64,000 nt of DNA from Limosilactobacillus ingluviei DSM 15946 (GCF_001435775.1 NZ_AZFK01000087.1:62001-126000), one strand, 5' to 3'; shown: positions 38,194 through 46,425, counted from the first letter of the stretch. Program-made: numbers and translations. Notes: generated by a model not told the origin, from the letters alone.

Positions 38194-38194
38194 G
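38157..38194 (-). promoter_or_regulatory. Programmed -1 frameshift signal
   Basis: Minus strand: slippery CCCAAAA (38194-38188) in the correct phase (C CCA AAA), then a 5-base spacer and a stem-loop GCCCCGC/GCGGGGC (7 bp, arms 38176-38182 and 38157-38163, 12-base loop). The capsid stop codon sits between heptamer and stem. Confidence 0.85.
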
Positions 38195-39051
38195 GAAGCC
38201 GCAACATAGATAGCCTTCTTCGCGTTGTCAAATACCAAGATGTCGTAGTAGGACAGACCCTTAATAGTCGTCCGGTAGCCAGACCGGTCGGTTGAGGCAT
38301 CAAGAACATCGACTGTATCGTACTTAACAATTGGTGCGACGGCATACAACGGCACAGCCATAAAGTTGACTGTGTCGGTAATGCTCAAGCCTTGCAAACG
38401 AGCCTTTGGGACCGTCAAGATTGGCACCCCACCATCAAGCTGACCAACGCGCCGATCAATCCCGTTGATCTGTTGAGTATTCGTGGAGAAGTTCTTGTTG
38501 ACCCCATCAGCATTCTTCAGCGCCCGATAGTAAGCAGATGAGGCAAAAATTACATAACCACCCGGAATTTCATTGTCGATCATATAAGTTTCTAAATCAT
38601 CATAAGCGGCTAGGGCGTTCTTCGCATCGATGGTATCCGTTACCAGCTTCCCGCCAGCTTTAGCCGTGTCATACAACTTTTGCGCCGCGAACTTGTCCCG
38701 GTGTGGGACCGTGATTAACCGCTGGTGTTCACGCACCATGTTAGCGACTTGGTAAGCACCATTTTCGTCCATGTCTAATTGATCAAGGTCGTAGCCAATC
38801 CAATCTTCTTGGGTTAGTTCGAACGATTCTTTTTCAATATTAACGTTGTGCCGCGCGTTGTCACCGTTGCGGTTGTACTTAGCAGCTTCAACAAATCCAG
38901 ACATCTTGTTTACCCGGACCGTGTGGACGCCGTCAAAGTCGGCCGCCGTAATTGACTTAGCCCCACCGGTCAGTGGTTGCCAAATCTTGGAATCGGCGGC
39001 AAATTCTTCATCAATCGTGTTTAGATCTTTTTGGTCTAATGCAATCGTCAT
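38182..39051 (-). CDS. Major capsid protein
   Basis: 289 aa, located between scaffold and connector genes. Begins with [22 protein letters not shown], and the central [16 protein letters not shown] and [18 protein letters not shown] resemble HK97-fold capsids of lactobacillus phages. It ends ASPKA at a stop just past the slippery site. Confidence 0.88.
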   Translation of the reverse strand: MTIALDQKDLNTIDEEFAADSKIWQPLTGGAKSITAADFDGVHTVRVNKMSGFVEAAKYNRNGDNARHNVNIEKESFELTQEDWIGYDLDQLDMDENGAYQVANMVREHQRLITVPHRDKFAAQKLYDTAKAGGKLVTDTIDAKNALAAYDDLETYMIDNEIPGGYVIFASSAYYRALKNADGVNKNFSTNTQQINGIDRRVGQLDGGVPILTVPKARLQGLSITDTVNFMAVPLYAVAPIVKYDTVDVLDASTDRSGYRTTIKGLSYYDILVFDNAKKAIYVAASPKA

Positions 39052-39068
39052 TCTCTATACCTTCTTTC

Positions 39069-39644
39069 TTATTCTGCTGTTCCTGCAAAGCGTGCAGCAA
39101 TCCGGGAGGCGATGTCGTCCTTGCCAGCACCATTGTTGTTATTACCATTGCCAAAGTTGCCACCAAACTTAATTGGTTGGCCGGCATTCTTAGCGTCAAA
39201 CAAGTAGCTGTCGGACTTCTTAACTGCCTCGATTTGGTCAGTCAAGCCATCTAAGGTCCCGTCTTTTTGCACGCTAACCTTTTCCGTGTCAATCAAAGAG
39301 AGTACGGCTTTCACGTTCTTGGCTTTAGCATCACGCAGAGCACCTTCGATCTTAAAGCCTTTTTCCTTAGCGGCTAGATCGTTTTGGTACTTGGCAGCAG
39401 CAGCCTTGTTGTCTTCTTGCAGTTGCTTAATCGTGGCTTCCAGTTCTTCGTTCTTCCCAGCGTTCTTGCGCAAGTCGTCTAATTGACCATCACGATCACT
39501 GACTTGCTGCTTTAGGTTGTCACGTTCACTGGTCAGGCTATCCACTTGTTCTTTCAAGGGATTAACTTCTTTACCGTACGAGGTCATCACAGCCGCAATT
39601 TGATCATCGTTTAAGCCCAGTTCCTTTAATTCTTCACGTTTCAT
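39069..39644 (-). CDS. Phage scaffold protein (GP20-like)
   Basis: 191 aa: N-terminal LGLNDDQIAAVMTSYGKEVNP, a long coiled coil (residues 30-100), and a C-terminal Asn/Gly-rich segment ending ASRIAARFAG. This is the Phage_GP20 scaffold pattern. AAAGGAGCG precedes the ATG. Confidence 0.88.
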   Translation of the reverse strand: MKREELKELGLNDDQIAAVMTSYGKEVNPLKEQVDSLTSERDNLKQQVSDRDGQLDDLRKNAGKNEELEATIKQLQEDNKAAAAKYQNDLAAKEKGFKIEGALRDAKAKNVKAVLSLIDTEKVSVQKDGTLDGLTDQIEAVKKSDSYLFDAKNAGQPIKFGGNFGNGNNNNGAGKDDIASRIAARFAGTAE

Positions 39645-39736
39645 TGTGATCGCTCCTTTACGTTAATTGGTTACGCGGTTACGAGCCGCGAGAATTGGTA
39701 CACAAAAAGAGCAGTTTTACGACGTGCTCGGGTCGA

Positions 39737-39766
39737 ACAAAAAAGCACCAGCGAATGCTAGTGCTT
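39737..39766 (-). terminator. Terminator inside the late operon
   Basis: AAGCACTAGC/GCTGGTGCTT with six T on the minus strand, between the minor head protein region and the scaffold gene. It overlaps the end of a 43-aa gene. Confidence 0.75.
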
Positions 39767-39889
39767 AGTAGTTTCTTGTTTTTCAAGTGCAATATATTCA
39801 AGTTGTTCTTTTTCCGTCCAATCAGCACAAGGCTCCTTAATAACCCAACCCATCTTACTTTCATCGTGTTTGATTGAATCGCGTTCCAT
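39758..39889 (-). CDS. 43-aa hypothetical protein
   Basis: Small acidic protein (begins MERDSIKHDESKMGW, ends EKQETTKH) with the strong ribosome site AAGGAGGTG. Overlaps the 3' end of the minor head protein gene by 29 bases. No family recognised. Confidence 0.65.
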   Translation of the reverse strand: MERDSIKHDESKMGWVIKEPCADWTEKEQLEYIALEKQETTKH

Positions 39890-41621
39890 AGATTGGCACC
39901 TCCTTGTAAATCTGATTCATGGCATGGATCTCTGCAAGCTGCTGAGTTTCAGCGAGATCTTTTCTGTAGTAATTATACCACTTTAGATACTTAGCCTCTA
40001 TTCCAACAAGCCGATAATCATCTTTAACAAGCCGAATCGAACCGTCATGCCCCACCACAGCAGTAGCAACAGCATTATGCTTGTGCAAGCTAATAAGATC
40101 TGCTGACGACGGTCTGGTGCTTCCAGGATGATTGTGAAGCAATATAATCCGCCCAGGATAAGTATTAAGCAGCTGTGCATCAGCATTAGTAAATCCACTT
40201 TGGAAGCGATGTTCATAAGTATCATTCTTGGCAATCACTTTCCCCGTTCGAGCATCAATGGCTACAATATCTTCATAAGCTGTTCCATCACGATGTTCCA
40301 ACATCTTAATGGATTGCTTATACAGAGATTCTCTGGCTGCTTTACGAACCGGAAGCTCGTTGAAACGTTTATGAAATTCAGCAGTGTTAACCAGCTTCCG
40401 ATTAACGGAAAACTCGTTTCGTGTTGATTTCTCTGAAATTAATTCTCGTTCAGCTGTTCTGAATTTTGACCCGCGAGTGATAATCTTTTCCCGACTATAA
40501 TCGCGAGTCAAGATTGGCACCTTGCGATCAGCATTCGTTTGTTTGATGAACTCCCGCAGCTTAGCCTGACGTGCTCTCAGCAACGTTTTAGTTTGGTTGA
40601 CCATTACTTCATCGCCAAGCTCTTCAGCGACCTTTAAACGCTTCTTGGCCTCCCGGATGGCTCGCTCACGGGCCCGTTGCTGCTGAACCAGTTTACCATT
40701 CTTGATGGCCTCTTCTGGATCATATTGGGGCTGGTGATTGGTGTTGACGCCCTCGGTGTATGGGATTAACATATGCCGGCAGTTAATCCCCAGTGTTCCG
40801 GCCGGCGTACCATAGCCATGATTATAGATGCTATCGTACTTACCGTTAAACTTGGGATCTTCTGGCGGCACGACATTAACCACGTGACCCTGGATGTACG
40901 CGCAGGCTTCCCGGCTGTTGGGATGACTGGTCATTACACACAACGCTTGCCCCATCTCTTGCATCCGCTTGGTCCGCAGGTCGTTGTAGATCCGATTGGC
41001 CGTCGTAGTTAAGACAGTCCGCGTGTAGCCCTCAATTGACCAGATCCGTCCAGCCTTATCTCTCAGGAGCGGGATCCCACGCTCTACCTGTTGATAGATT
41101 GCATCCTTAACGGCTTGCTCGTGAGTCTTGAGCCCTGATACCGTGGCTACCGTAGATCGCTTAAGGATCTCTTGGTAAGCCCGCATGGCGGGATTGACAC
41201 CCAAGTTACGGCTAAGTAGCGTCTGGTTAATTATGTTGTTGAGCGTGTCTGTAGTCTGTCGCACCGCCGAATCAAGCGTATTTGTTAACTCATCGCTGAT
41301 CGGTTGTGCTGGCCGGCCATGCTCTTGCAGCTCTTGGCTAACCTCGTCCATGATCTGGTAGCCATCATCTTGCAAGGTTTGGCGGATGTAATCCGGATCC
41401 AGATGGTCATACTCGGCCAGCAGTTTAATCACTCCGTCAAATAGCATCCCCGCATCAGCTAACTGCTTGGCTTGCCACTGCAATACATTGTCCGCTGTTA
41501 CATCAGCATACTTGCCCCGTTGCAGCACCTTGATAATCTCCGTAAATATCCGGCTCTCAAGGTTAGAGTAGAGATTGGTGATCGTTTCAGCGTCAGCTTG
41601 GATCTGCTTTCCTGCATCCAT
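39861..41621 (-). CDS. Minor head protein with C-terminal JAMM/MPN-like domain
   Basis: About 586 aa. The first 300 residues are a Phage_min_cap2/SPP1 gp7-like head protein that binds the portal. After a basic helical linker (about 310-400) comes a domain with YEHRF, ILLHNHPGSTRPSSADL (H-x-H-x10-D, the zinc-binding JAMM signature as in RadC) and AVVGHDGSIRLV. JAMM domains are metallopeptidases or isopeptidases in other settings; its role in a virion protein is unknown. ATG 41621 follows GAGGAGGG. Confidence 0.83.
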   Translation of the reverse strand: MDAGKQIQADAETITNLYSNLESRIFTEIIKVLQRGKYADVTADNVLQWQAKQLADAGMLFDGVIKLLAEYDHLDPDYIRQTLQDDGYQIMDEVSQELQEHGRPAQPISDELTNTLDSAVRQTTDTLNNIINQTLLSRNLGVNPAMRAYQEILKRSTVATVSGLKTHEQAVKDAIYQQVERGIPLLRDKAGRIWSIEGYTRTVLTTTANRIYNDLRTKRMQEMGQALCVMTSHPNSREACAYIQGHVVNVVPPEDPKFNGKYDSIYNHGYGTPAGTLGINCRHMLIPYTEGVNTNHQPQYDPEEAIKNGKLVQQQRARERAIREAKKRLKVAEELGDEVMVNQTKTLLRARQAKLREFIKQTNADRKVPILTRDYSREKIITRGSKFRTAERELISEKSTRNEFSVNRKLVNTAEFHKRFNELPVRKAARESLYKQSIKMLEHRDGTAYEDIVAIDARTGKVIAKNDTYEHRFQSGFTNADAQLLNTYPGRIILLHNHPGSTRPSSADLISLHKHNAVATAVVGHDGSIRLVKDDYRLVGIEAKYLKWYNYYRKDLAETQQLAEIHAMNQIYKEVPIYGTRFNQTR

Positions 41622-41639
41622 GATCTCCCTCCTCACTCA

Positions 41640-43172
41640 CTATTCGTCGCTGTTATCAGGATCCATAAAGCCACTTGGCGTAAATTCTGGTTGTTCATTC
41701 TCGATCTGGGCCAACCATTGATTAGCCTCTTGCTCGCTCAAGCCAAAGTTACGGATTAAGTACTCACGCTTGGGCATTACACCAGCAGAAACTAACGCTA
41801 GTTCATCACTTCGTTGCTTGTCCTTGTCGATAAACACGCCATCATCAAAGTGGACGGACAGATTAAGGTCACCAGTTGCATCGAAATGACAACGGGCTTG
41901 CCCATCGCTGAAGAACTCGGGCGTGCTAGCCACTTGGAGAATGGCTGTAACTAATTGGTTAAGGAACAGTTCTACTTGCGTCAGATAACTGGACCGAGTT
42001 TGGTAGGTCGTACTGTTCTCACTGACGACTTCTGTTGCTGTCTTGACCCCCTGGCCGTCAAATGAGAACGTCCCAGCGCTAAAGCCGGTCTGCTCCTCGA
42101 ACTCGCGCAAGAAGTAATCAATCGATGATTTGTACTGCTCAGCACGAATATCACTGGTTAGGTCCGTAATCTTGAGATCGTCCATCCCGTAGAATTGCTC
42201 GTAAACATCCATATCGGAATCAAACATGCGGGGATGTGTTTCTTCGCCTTTACGGTTGCCAAACGTCGAACCTGGTCGTAGCATTTCGGCCGGCACGGCA
42301 ATCCGTCGCTTGCCCATCTTAATCTCATGCACAAAGGCATCGTGCGTTGAGTTTATCGCGTCAATGATGTTACGCGAGTTGTCAACGATGCCGATCCCTA
42401 ATGGGCTGTCCAAGTCGCGGTTGTTCGCGCCTGGCGTCTTAAAGTAAGCAAACAACGGCTTTTTGATTATGCTATTAAACTCAATTTGTGGTTGCATGTT
42501 GGGGTAGAGAGTATCGAGTGGCACGCTATTGCCGACAACGTCATGCTGCGTTGAGCGATACAGTTCATTGGTGATTACATACTTATCTGGCCCATCCCAT
42601 TGGTGGAATTCCAGCAGCGTGTAATAGACTGGTTGGTCATTCTCAATCCGTGTTGATCGCGACGCAAATACGCACTCGCTGATGTTATCAGTGTTAGTGT
42701 GTAACGGGTAAAACTGGTCAGCATTGGCCCACGCAATGCGGATGTTGTTCTGATTGTCAACGTACGGCCGGGCAGCTAGTCCACCCAATGCCACCCCAGT
42801 TTCGAGATGTTGCTCAAACTGCAAGTTAAAGTGGTTGTCAGCAATGATTTGTTTGACCAGCTTGTCCAGTTGCGGATCCTCCAGCGATACCTCACACTGC
42901 TCATTAAAGATGATTGAGGCTAAGCGTTTAGCTGATAGCTTGGTCACGTTGAGCGTACTCATCGGCCGTTGCCTGCGTTCGCCATACGAATTCCGGAACC
43001 AGATTTTTGGCAGGTCGTCCCGGTAGTACGCTTTCGCCAATTGAATCCGGTCATACTCACCTTGCGCGATTGCGACACGGTTATCATCAGTGATCTTTAC
43101 TAAGCTTTTCGTCATGCCGATCTTGGCACCCCCTTTCCATAGCAGATTGCGTAATGTTGCAATAAAACCCAT
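41640..43172 (-). CDS. Portal protein (SPP1 Gp6/A118-like)
   Basis: About 510 aa. YYRDDLPKIWFRNSYGERRQRPMSTLNVTKLSAKRLASIIFNE in the N-terminal third is typical of this family, and ESEEQTGFSAGTFSFDGQGVKTATEV-like sequence (EFEEQTGFSAGTFSF, near 345) of its stem region. Forms the dodecameric DNA channel. ATG 43172 follows AGGAGGTG. Confidence 0.9.
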   Translation of the reverse strand: MGFIATLRNLLWKGGAKIGMTKSLVKITDDNRVAIAQGEYDRIQLAKAYYRDDLPKIWFRNSYGERRQRPMSTLNVTKLSAKRLASIIFNEQCEVSLEDPQLDKLVKQIIADNHFNLQFEQHLETGVALGGLAARPYVDNQNNIRIAWANADQFYPLHTNTDNISECVFASRSTRIENDQPVYYTLLEFHQWDGPDKYVITNELYRSTQHDVVGNSVPLDTLYPNMQPQIEFNSIIKKPLFAYFKTPGANNRDLDSPLGIGIVDNSRNIIDAINSTHDAFVHEIKMGKRRIAVPAEMLRPGSTFGNRKGEETHPRMFDSDMDVYEQFYGMDDLKITDLTSDIRAEQYKSSIDYFLREFEEQTGFSAGTFSFDGQGVKTATEVVSENSTTYQTRSSYLTQVELFLNQLVTAILQVASTPEFFSDGQARCHFDATGDLNLSVHFDDGVFIDKDKQRSDELALVSAGVMPKREYLIRNFGLSEQEANQWLAQIENEQPEFTPSGFMDPDNSDE

Positions 43173-43183
43173 CGGATCACCTC

Positions 43184-44494
43184 CTACCACTTAAGTCCAA
43201 GGAATCGCTCGTTATCACGTACAAAGTACATAAACTGGTCGCAACAATGGTCATCCTCTTTGATCACTTTGGGATCGTCACTTTGTAGTGTCTTGTCATC
43301 CCATTGGTATTTGCGGTGTTCAGCCAAAAAGATCTCATTCTCCGGTCGCTCAAGGTAATAAAAACGACCCTGCGCAAGTAAATCCTGCACACGGTCGATC
43401 ATGTCCACCTTCTTAAGCTTGGCCACTTTATGCCAGTGGATGCCGTAGTCATTGTAGAACTGATTGTCTAATGCCCCTTCGGCAGAGTCGATAGTCATGC
43501 GTGTGGGTGCTTTGCCGATCCACTCGGTAACTTTATCGATAAATGCCTTTAAGTCCTTGGAGAGCTCGCTAGGCGGCTTTTTGTGCGCCTTACCTTGTGG
43601 ACTGTAATAGTACGTATCCAGTAAGATAACATCCCCTCGCTTGGTTACACCATAGGCACCACAAGTTGTTGCCGATACCTCATGCCCAGTATCGACGGAG
43701 TAGAAAACGTCCGTGATGTAATCATCATCAGGTAAGTCTGCCAGCGGCCGGAAGTTATCCATGTTGTAGACGTTAGTCCCAAGGCCGACAACCTCTCCAA
43801 GATAGAGCCAGCGATAGTAGTCCGGATCATGCTGCTTGTACCGCTCGATTAACTTAAGCTGGTCCGGCGTGGTAAAGCCCCACTCATCATCTAAATAAGT
43901 CGAGGTATCCACAAAGTAATCCGGATCTTGCTCGCACTGGGTCACCCATTCGTTGATCCAGTCATACGGATTTTTGGGTGGGTTGTAGGAGAAATAGACC
44001 TTGGTCTGAGTAGCGAATAACGGCTTCTGGCGGATGAAAGTTGGCAGAGATTGGTCGAATACATCTTGGCTCTTAAAGTTTGCGGCCTCCTCAAACCAAA
44101 CGGCTACCACGTTACCCACGATGTTAGACTTGAGCTTCATCGGGTCATCGGCACCATAAAAATAAAATGAACTACCTGTCCGCTTATGAGTGACCTTAAG
44201 CGGGCTGGAGTAATAAGAGAACTCATCGTAAAGGTCCAGCATATCCAAGGCCCACTTGATCTGACTGTACACCGAATCGCGCAAGTAACTGGCGTTTTCA
44301 CGGACACAGACTACATTGACCTGGTGTCCTTGCTGCGTCCAGTGCTTAACCATCGTCACCAACTTAAGACTGATCACCGACGACTTAAATGATCCCCGGC
44401 CACCTTTAGCAACGACATAAGGCTTATCAGTACGCCACAGAGGGTAGAAGTGCGGATTGACCATCTTAGATAATCTAATCGTCTTGGCCATCAT
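43184..44494 (-). CDS. Terminase large subunit (PBSX family)
   Basis: DNA-packaging ATPase/nuclease, 436 aa. Seen: Walker A-like GGRGSFKSSV near residue 32, acidic AVWFEEAANF near 128, and the nuclease domain with FYSVDTGHEVSATTCGAYG and TIDSAEGALDNQ. Overlaps the small subunit gene by 20 bases. Confidence 0.94.
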   Translation of the reverse strand: MMAKTIRLSKMVNPHFYPLWRTDKPYVVAKGGRGSFKSSVISLKLVTMVKHWTQQGHQVNVVCVRENASYLRDSVYSQIKWALDMLDLYDEFSYYSSPLKVTHKRTGSSFYFYGADDPMKLKSNIVGNVVAVWFEEAANFKSQDVFDQSLPTFIRQKPLFATQTKVYFSYNPPKNPYDWINEWVTQCEQDPDYFVDTSTYLDDEWGFTTPDQLKLIERYKQHDPDYYRWLYLGEVVGLGTNVYNMDNFRPLADLPDDDYITDVFYSVDTGHEVSATTCGAYGVTKRGDVILLDTYYYSPQGKAHKKPPSELSKDLKAFIDKVTEWIGKAPTRMTIDSAEGALDNQFYNDYGIHWHKVAKLKKVDMIDRVQDLLAQGRFYYLERPENEIFLAEHRKYQWDDKTLQSDDPKVIKEDDHCCDQFMYFVRDNERFLGLKW

Positions 44495-44984
44495 CTATCC
44501 CTCCAATATCGTCAACCAATGTCGTTTTATCTGCGGCCTTGTTCTCTCCAGTCAGCTCATTGCGTTTCCACTCAGCGATTTCTGTTTCAGCTTGCAGCTT
44601 CTTGATCTGAGCAGCTACCAATGGATCAGTTAATGGATACCGCTTCATGATTTCTTTTGCTACGGCGATCTTATCCTTCATGCTGGGCTTTTTGCGGACT
44701 GTAACAACATCATCGCCAGCTGCTAGAGCTACTTCTTCGGTCTCTTCTTCGCGTAACACGCGAGCATAAAACTCAAGGACTTCTTTGGCGTCGGCAATCT
44801 TGCTCGATTCGATTTCAGCCATTTTGGCGTCGATATAGGCTTTGATGTTGGGTTTTGTTAGGTTTTCAGCGCCAATAAAGCGTGCTGACTTAGCATTATA
44901 ACCAGCCTTGATAGCTGCATCACTGGCATTGCCGCTCTTGATATACTCATCGGCAAATAGCCGCTGCTTTGCTGTTAGTTTCAC
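44475..44984 (-). CDS. Terminase small subunit
   Basis: About 169 aa. LTAKQRLFADEYIKSGNASDAAIKAGYN is the Terminase_2 N-terminal DNA-binding helix-turn-helix, followed by a coiled-coil oligomerisation part. A GTG start at 44984 fits GAGGTGG upstream. It would recognise the packaging site. Confidence 0.92.
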   Translation of the reverse strand: MKLTAKQRLFADEYIKSGNASDAAIKAGYNAKSARFIGAENLTKPNIKAYIDAKMAEIESSKIADAKEVLEFYARVLREEETEEVALAAGDDVVTVRKKPSMKDKIAVAKEIMKRYPLTDPLVAAQIKKLQAETEIAEWKRNELTGENKAADKTTLVDDIGGIDDGQDD

Positions 44985-45015
44985 ATCGATCCACCACCTC
45001 ACAATCGTTTAATAC

Positions 45016-45044
45016 AAAAAAAAGCCCAGCCGTTAAGCTGAGCT
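45016..45044 (-). terminator. Terminator after the tRNA-like region
   Basis: AGCTCAGC/GCTGGGCT (8 bp) with eight T on the minus strand. It would end transcripts from the tRNA-like cluster before the terminase genes. Confidence 0.78.
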
Positions 45045-45073
45045 GTGGCCCATAACTGGGCAAACCATCTAAA

Positions 45074-45230
45074 CTCGTAGCGGGGATTCGCACCCCAAGG
45101 CACCTAATTTACCCGTACTTATTATCTTCCAGAAAGGAGGCATCTCAATACCAGAAAGTCACCGGTTAGACTGCGTAAGAAAATCACAAATTGAAACCTT
45201 GAATGTCATCAATGTATGTGCCACTACGAG
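45074..45230 (-). other. tRNA-like element with long insert
   Basis: A T-arm (GGGG-TGCGAAT-CCCC) followed by CTACGAG, which pairs perfectly with CTCGTAG at 45230-45224. The two halves are 157 bases apart, too far for a normal tRNA. No clear anticodon arm was found. It may be a degenerate tRNA or an RNA with tRNA-like ends. Confidence 0.35.
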
Positions 45231-45296
45231 AGAAGCTGGGATGATAATTCTAGAGAAAAGGAGACGTCAACTCCTTTTATGGATTCCCAGCAATGC

Positions 45297-45371
45297 CCAA
45301 GCGACGGATTCGAACCGTGCTTTTGCCAGTAATAATCGCTTCAAAAAGTTACTGCCCCACCTGGGAACTTG
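45297..45371 (-). other. tRNA-like element, degenerate
   Basis: A consensus T-loop TTCGAAT within an ACGG/CCGT stem, followed by CGCTTGG, which can pair with CCAAG at the 5' side about 70 bases upstream. The middle holds CAGTAA/TTACTG with an oversized loop, so it does not make a regular anticodon arm. Confidence 0.4.
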
Positions 45372-45398
45372 GCACCCGCCTTGTCGAGTAGGCGGAAT

Positions 45399-45467
45399 AG
45401 CGATGCCCGGAATCGAACCGGGATCTTCAGGCAGAAGCCTGCTGCTCGCCCATTGAGCTACATCGCT
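45399..45467 (-). tRNA. tRNA-Arg(UCU)-like, degenerate
   Basis: Acceptor AGCGATG/CATCGCT (7 bp perfect), D-arm GCTC/GAGC and T-arm CCCGG-TTCGATT-CCGGG (5 bp perfect) fold well. The anticodon arm is CAGG/CCTG around CTTCTG, giving UCU in a loop of six rather than seven. At 69 nt it is short. Either a divergent phage tRNA for AGA or a decoy. Confidence 0.5.
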
Positions 45468-45523
45468 ACTGCAGAATTCGTAAATATTTACGATACCACT
45501 ATAACGCTGTTTTTCGGCCTGTG

Positions 45524-45573
45524 AGTCCGATCATAGTCCGCTCTCAGTCCGCTTTTAGTCCGTTTTGAGTCCG
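45524..45573. repeat. Five AGTCCG boxes at exact 11-bp spacing
   Basis: AGTCCG starts at 45524, 45535, 45546, 45557 and 45568, each followed by a T-rich gap. The one-turn spacing puts all boxes on one face of the helix. Lies between arpU and the terminase small subunit gene, where a late-activator site, a packaging (cos/pac) site or both are expected. Confidence 0.85.
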
Positions 45574-45597
45574 ATTTTCAAAATTTAGATAATTTTA

Positions 45598-45606
45598 TGC
45601 TAGAAT
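45598..45606 (+). promoter_or_regulatory. Extended -10 promoter for the small peptide
   Basis: TGCTAGAAT on the plus strand, with a weak TTCAAA 18 bases upstream, about 95 bases before the 35-aa peptide. Confidence 0.4.
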
Positions 45607-45699
45607 GGTTTTGCGGCTTTGCCGTAATTTGGCATTGGGATCTCACTTGCTGGAAGGCACGAATGAAGGTAAGTGCCCTTGCCGGAAAGGAGAAGTGTG

Positions 45700-45807
45700 T
45701 TGCACAACACGTTTTACGACGTGCTTGTCGCTTATGAACCAGTAGTATACGTGATTGTCTCAATCATTGGCGCTGCTGCTGTTCGCTACTTCTCCCATAA
45801 GAAGTAG
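45700..45807 (+). CDS. 35-aa hydrophobic peptide, type I toxin-like
   Basis: Translated from TTG with GGAAAGGAG seven bases upstream. One membrane helix (PVVYVIVSIIGAAAVRYF) and a basic end SHKK, the layout of type I toxins and holin-like toxins. On the opposite strand to the phage early and late genes. Not clearly assignable to Fst, TxpA or the holin-like toxin families from sequence alone. Confidence 0.5.
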   Translation: MHNTFYDVLVAYEPVVYVIVSIIGAAAVRYFSHKK

Positions 45808-45860
45808 CTTTGCGATAAGCTTTTAACTTTCACTTATGGGGTTCGTGCACCCCATACATA

Positions 45861-45889
45861 TTGACAAACAGTCGTATTAAGGTTATATT
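45861..45889 (+). promoter_or_regulatory. Strong sigma-70 promoter of a short RNA
   Basis: TTGACA (45861), 17 bases, TATATT (45884-45889). Confidence 0.75.
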
Positions 45890-45895
45890 ATATCC

Positions 45896-45975
45896 GAGTG
45901 AAAGTTATTTAAGCTTGTTGCAACTACTTCTAGTTGGTACCAGCCTTGCCGTTGCCCAATCGCAGCGGCTTTTTT
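45896..45975 (+). ncRNA. About 80-nt RNA, possible antisense regulator
   Basis: Begins after a strong promoter and ends at a terminator (GCCGTTGC/GCAGCGGC, then six T at 45970-45975). It holds no ORF of note. Its start, GTGAAAGTT...AAGCTT, is complementary to AAGCTTTTAACTTTCAC just after the 35-aa peptide gene, and CTACTTCT is complementary to the AGAAGTAG at that gene's end. Confidence 0.5.
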
Positions 45976-45979
45976 GTTT

Positions 45980-46408
45980 TCAGCGATGAATCTCTAGATC
46001 CTCCAGCTCGTAAGCCTCAGCAAATTGTCTCAACGCCTTTGGCTTGATCCGCTTAAAGTATTGGCTGCGCTGGTACCCAATCGCCATGTAGCAAGCCGAG
46101 TCCGAGTAGCCTTGCAGGTACAACAGATCCAGCACCTCACGACTAAATGCATCGCACCGATAAATCGCGTCAACGGTCGCTTTGACCACTTGCTGGGCAT
46201 AAGACCGTTGGATAATCCGTTGCTCTAAGGGATTGCCTGCTGGTGCCCCCTTAGGCATGTCGGTGATTTGCGGTGACTGGATATTAGCAAGTTCCTTGCC
46301 AGCCATCCGCTTAGCACGCGGGTAGACACGAGTTAAAAAGTGCTTTACGTTGGCCTCAGTCGCCTTGTAGTCAATATCATCACCCAGTAGAGATTGTTGT
46401 TCGTACAT
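45980..46408 (-). CDS. ArpU-family late transcription regulator
   Basis: 142 aa, sigma-factor-like helices in the C-terminal half (AFSREVLDLLYLQGYSDSACYMAIGYQRSQYFKRI, a helix-turn-helix). ArpU proteins switch on late genes of Gram-positive phages. Last early gene; the AGTCCG array lies downstream and may be its target. Confidence 0.85.
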   Translation of the reverse strand: MYEQQSLLGDDIDYKATEANVKHFLTRVYPRAKRMAGKELANIQSPQITDMPKGAPAGNPLEQRIIQRSYAQQVVKATVDAIYRCDAFSREVLDLLYLQGYSDSACYMAIGYQRSQYFKRIKPKALRQFAEAYELEDLEIHR

Positions 46409-46425
46409 AACCCACCCTCACATGC

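Noticed and set aside
39679-39864. 61-aa minus-strand ORF before the scaffold gene
   Set aside because: A different frame here has a strong ribosome site and encodes the 43-aa protein at 39758-39889, which explains the region better.
45199-45456. 85-aa plus-strand ORF in the tRNA-like region
   Set aside because: It runs through three RNA-like elements and a hairpin, with no convincing start context.
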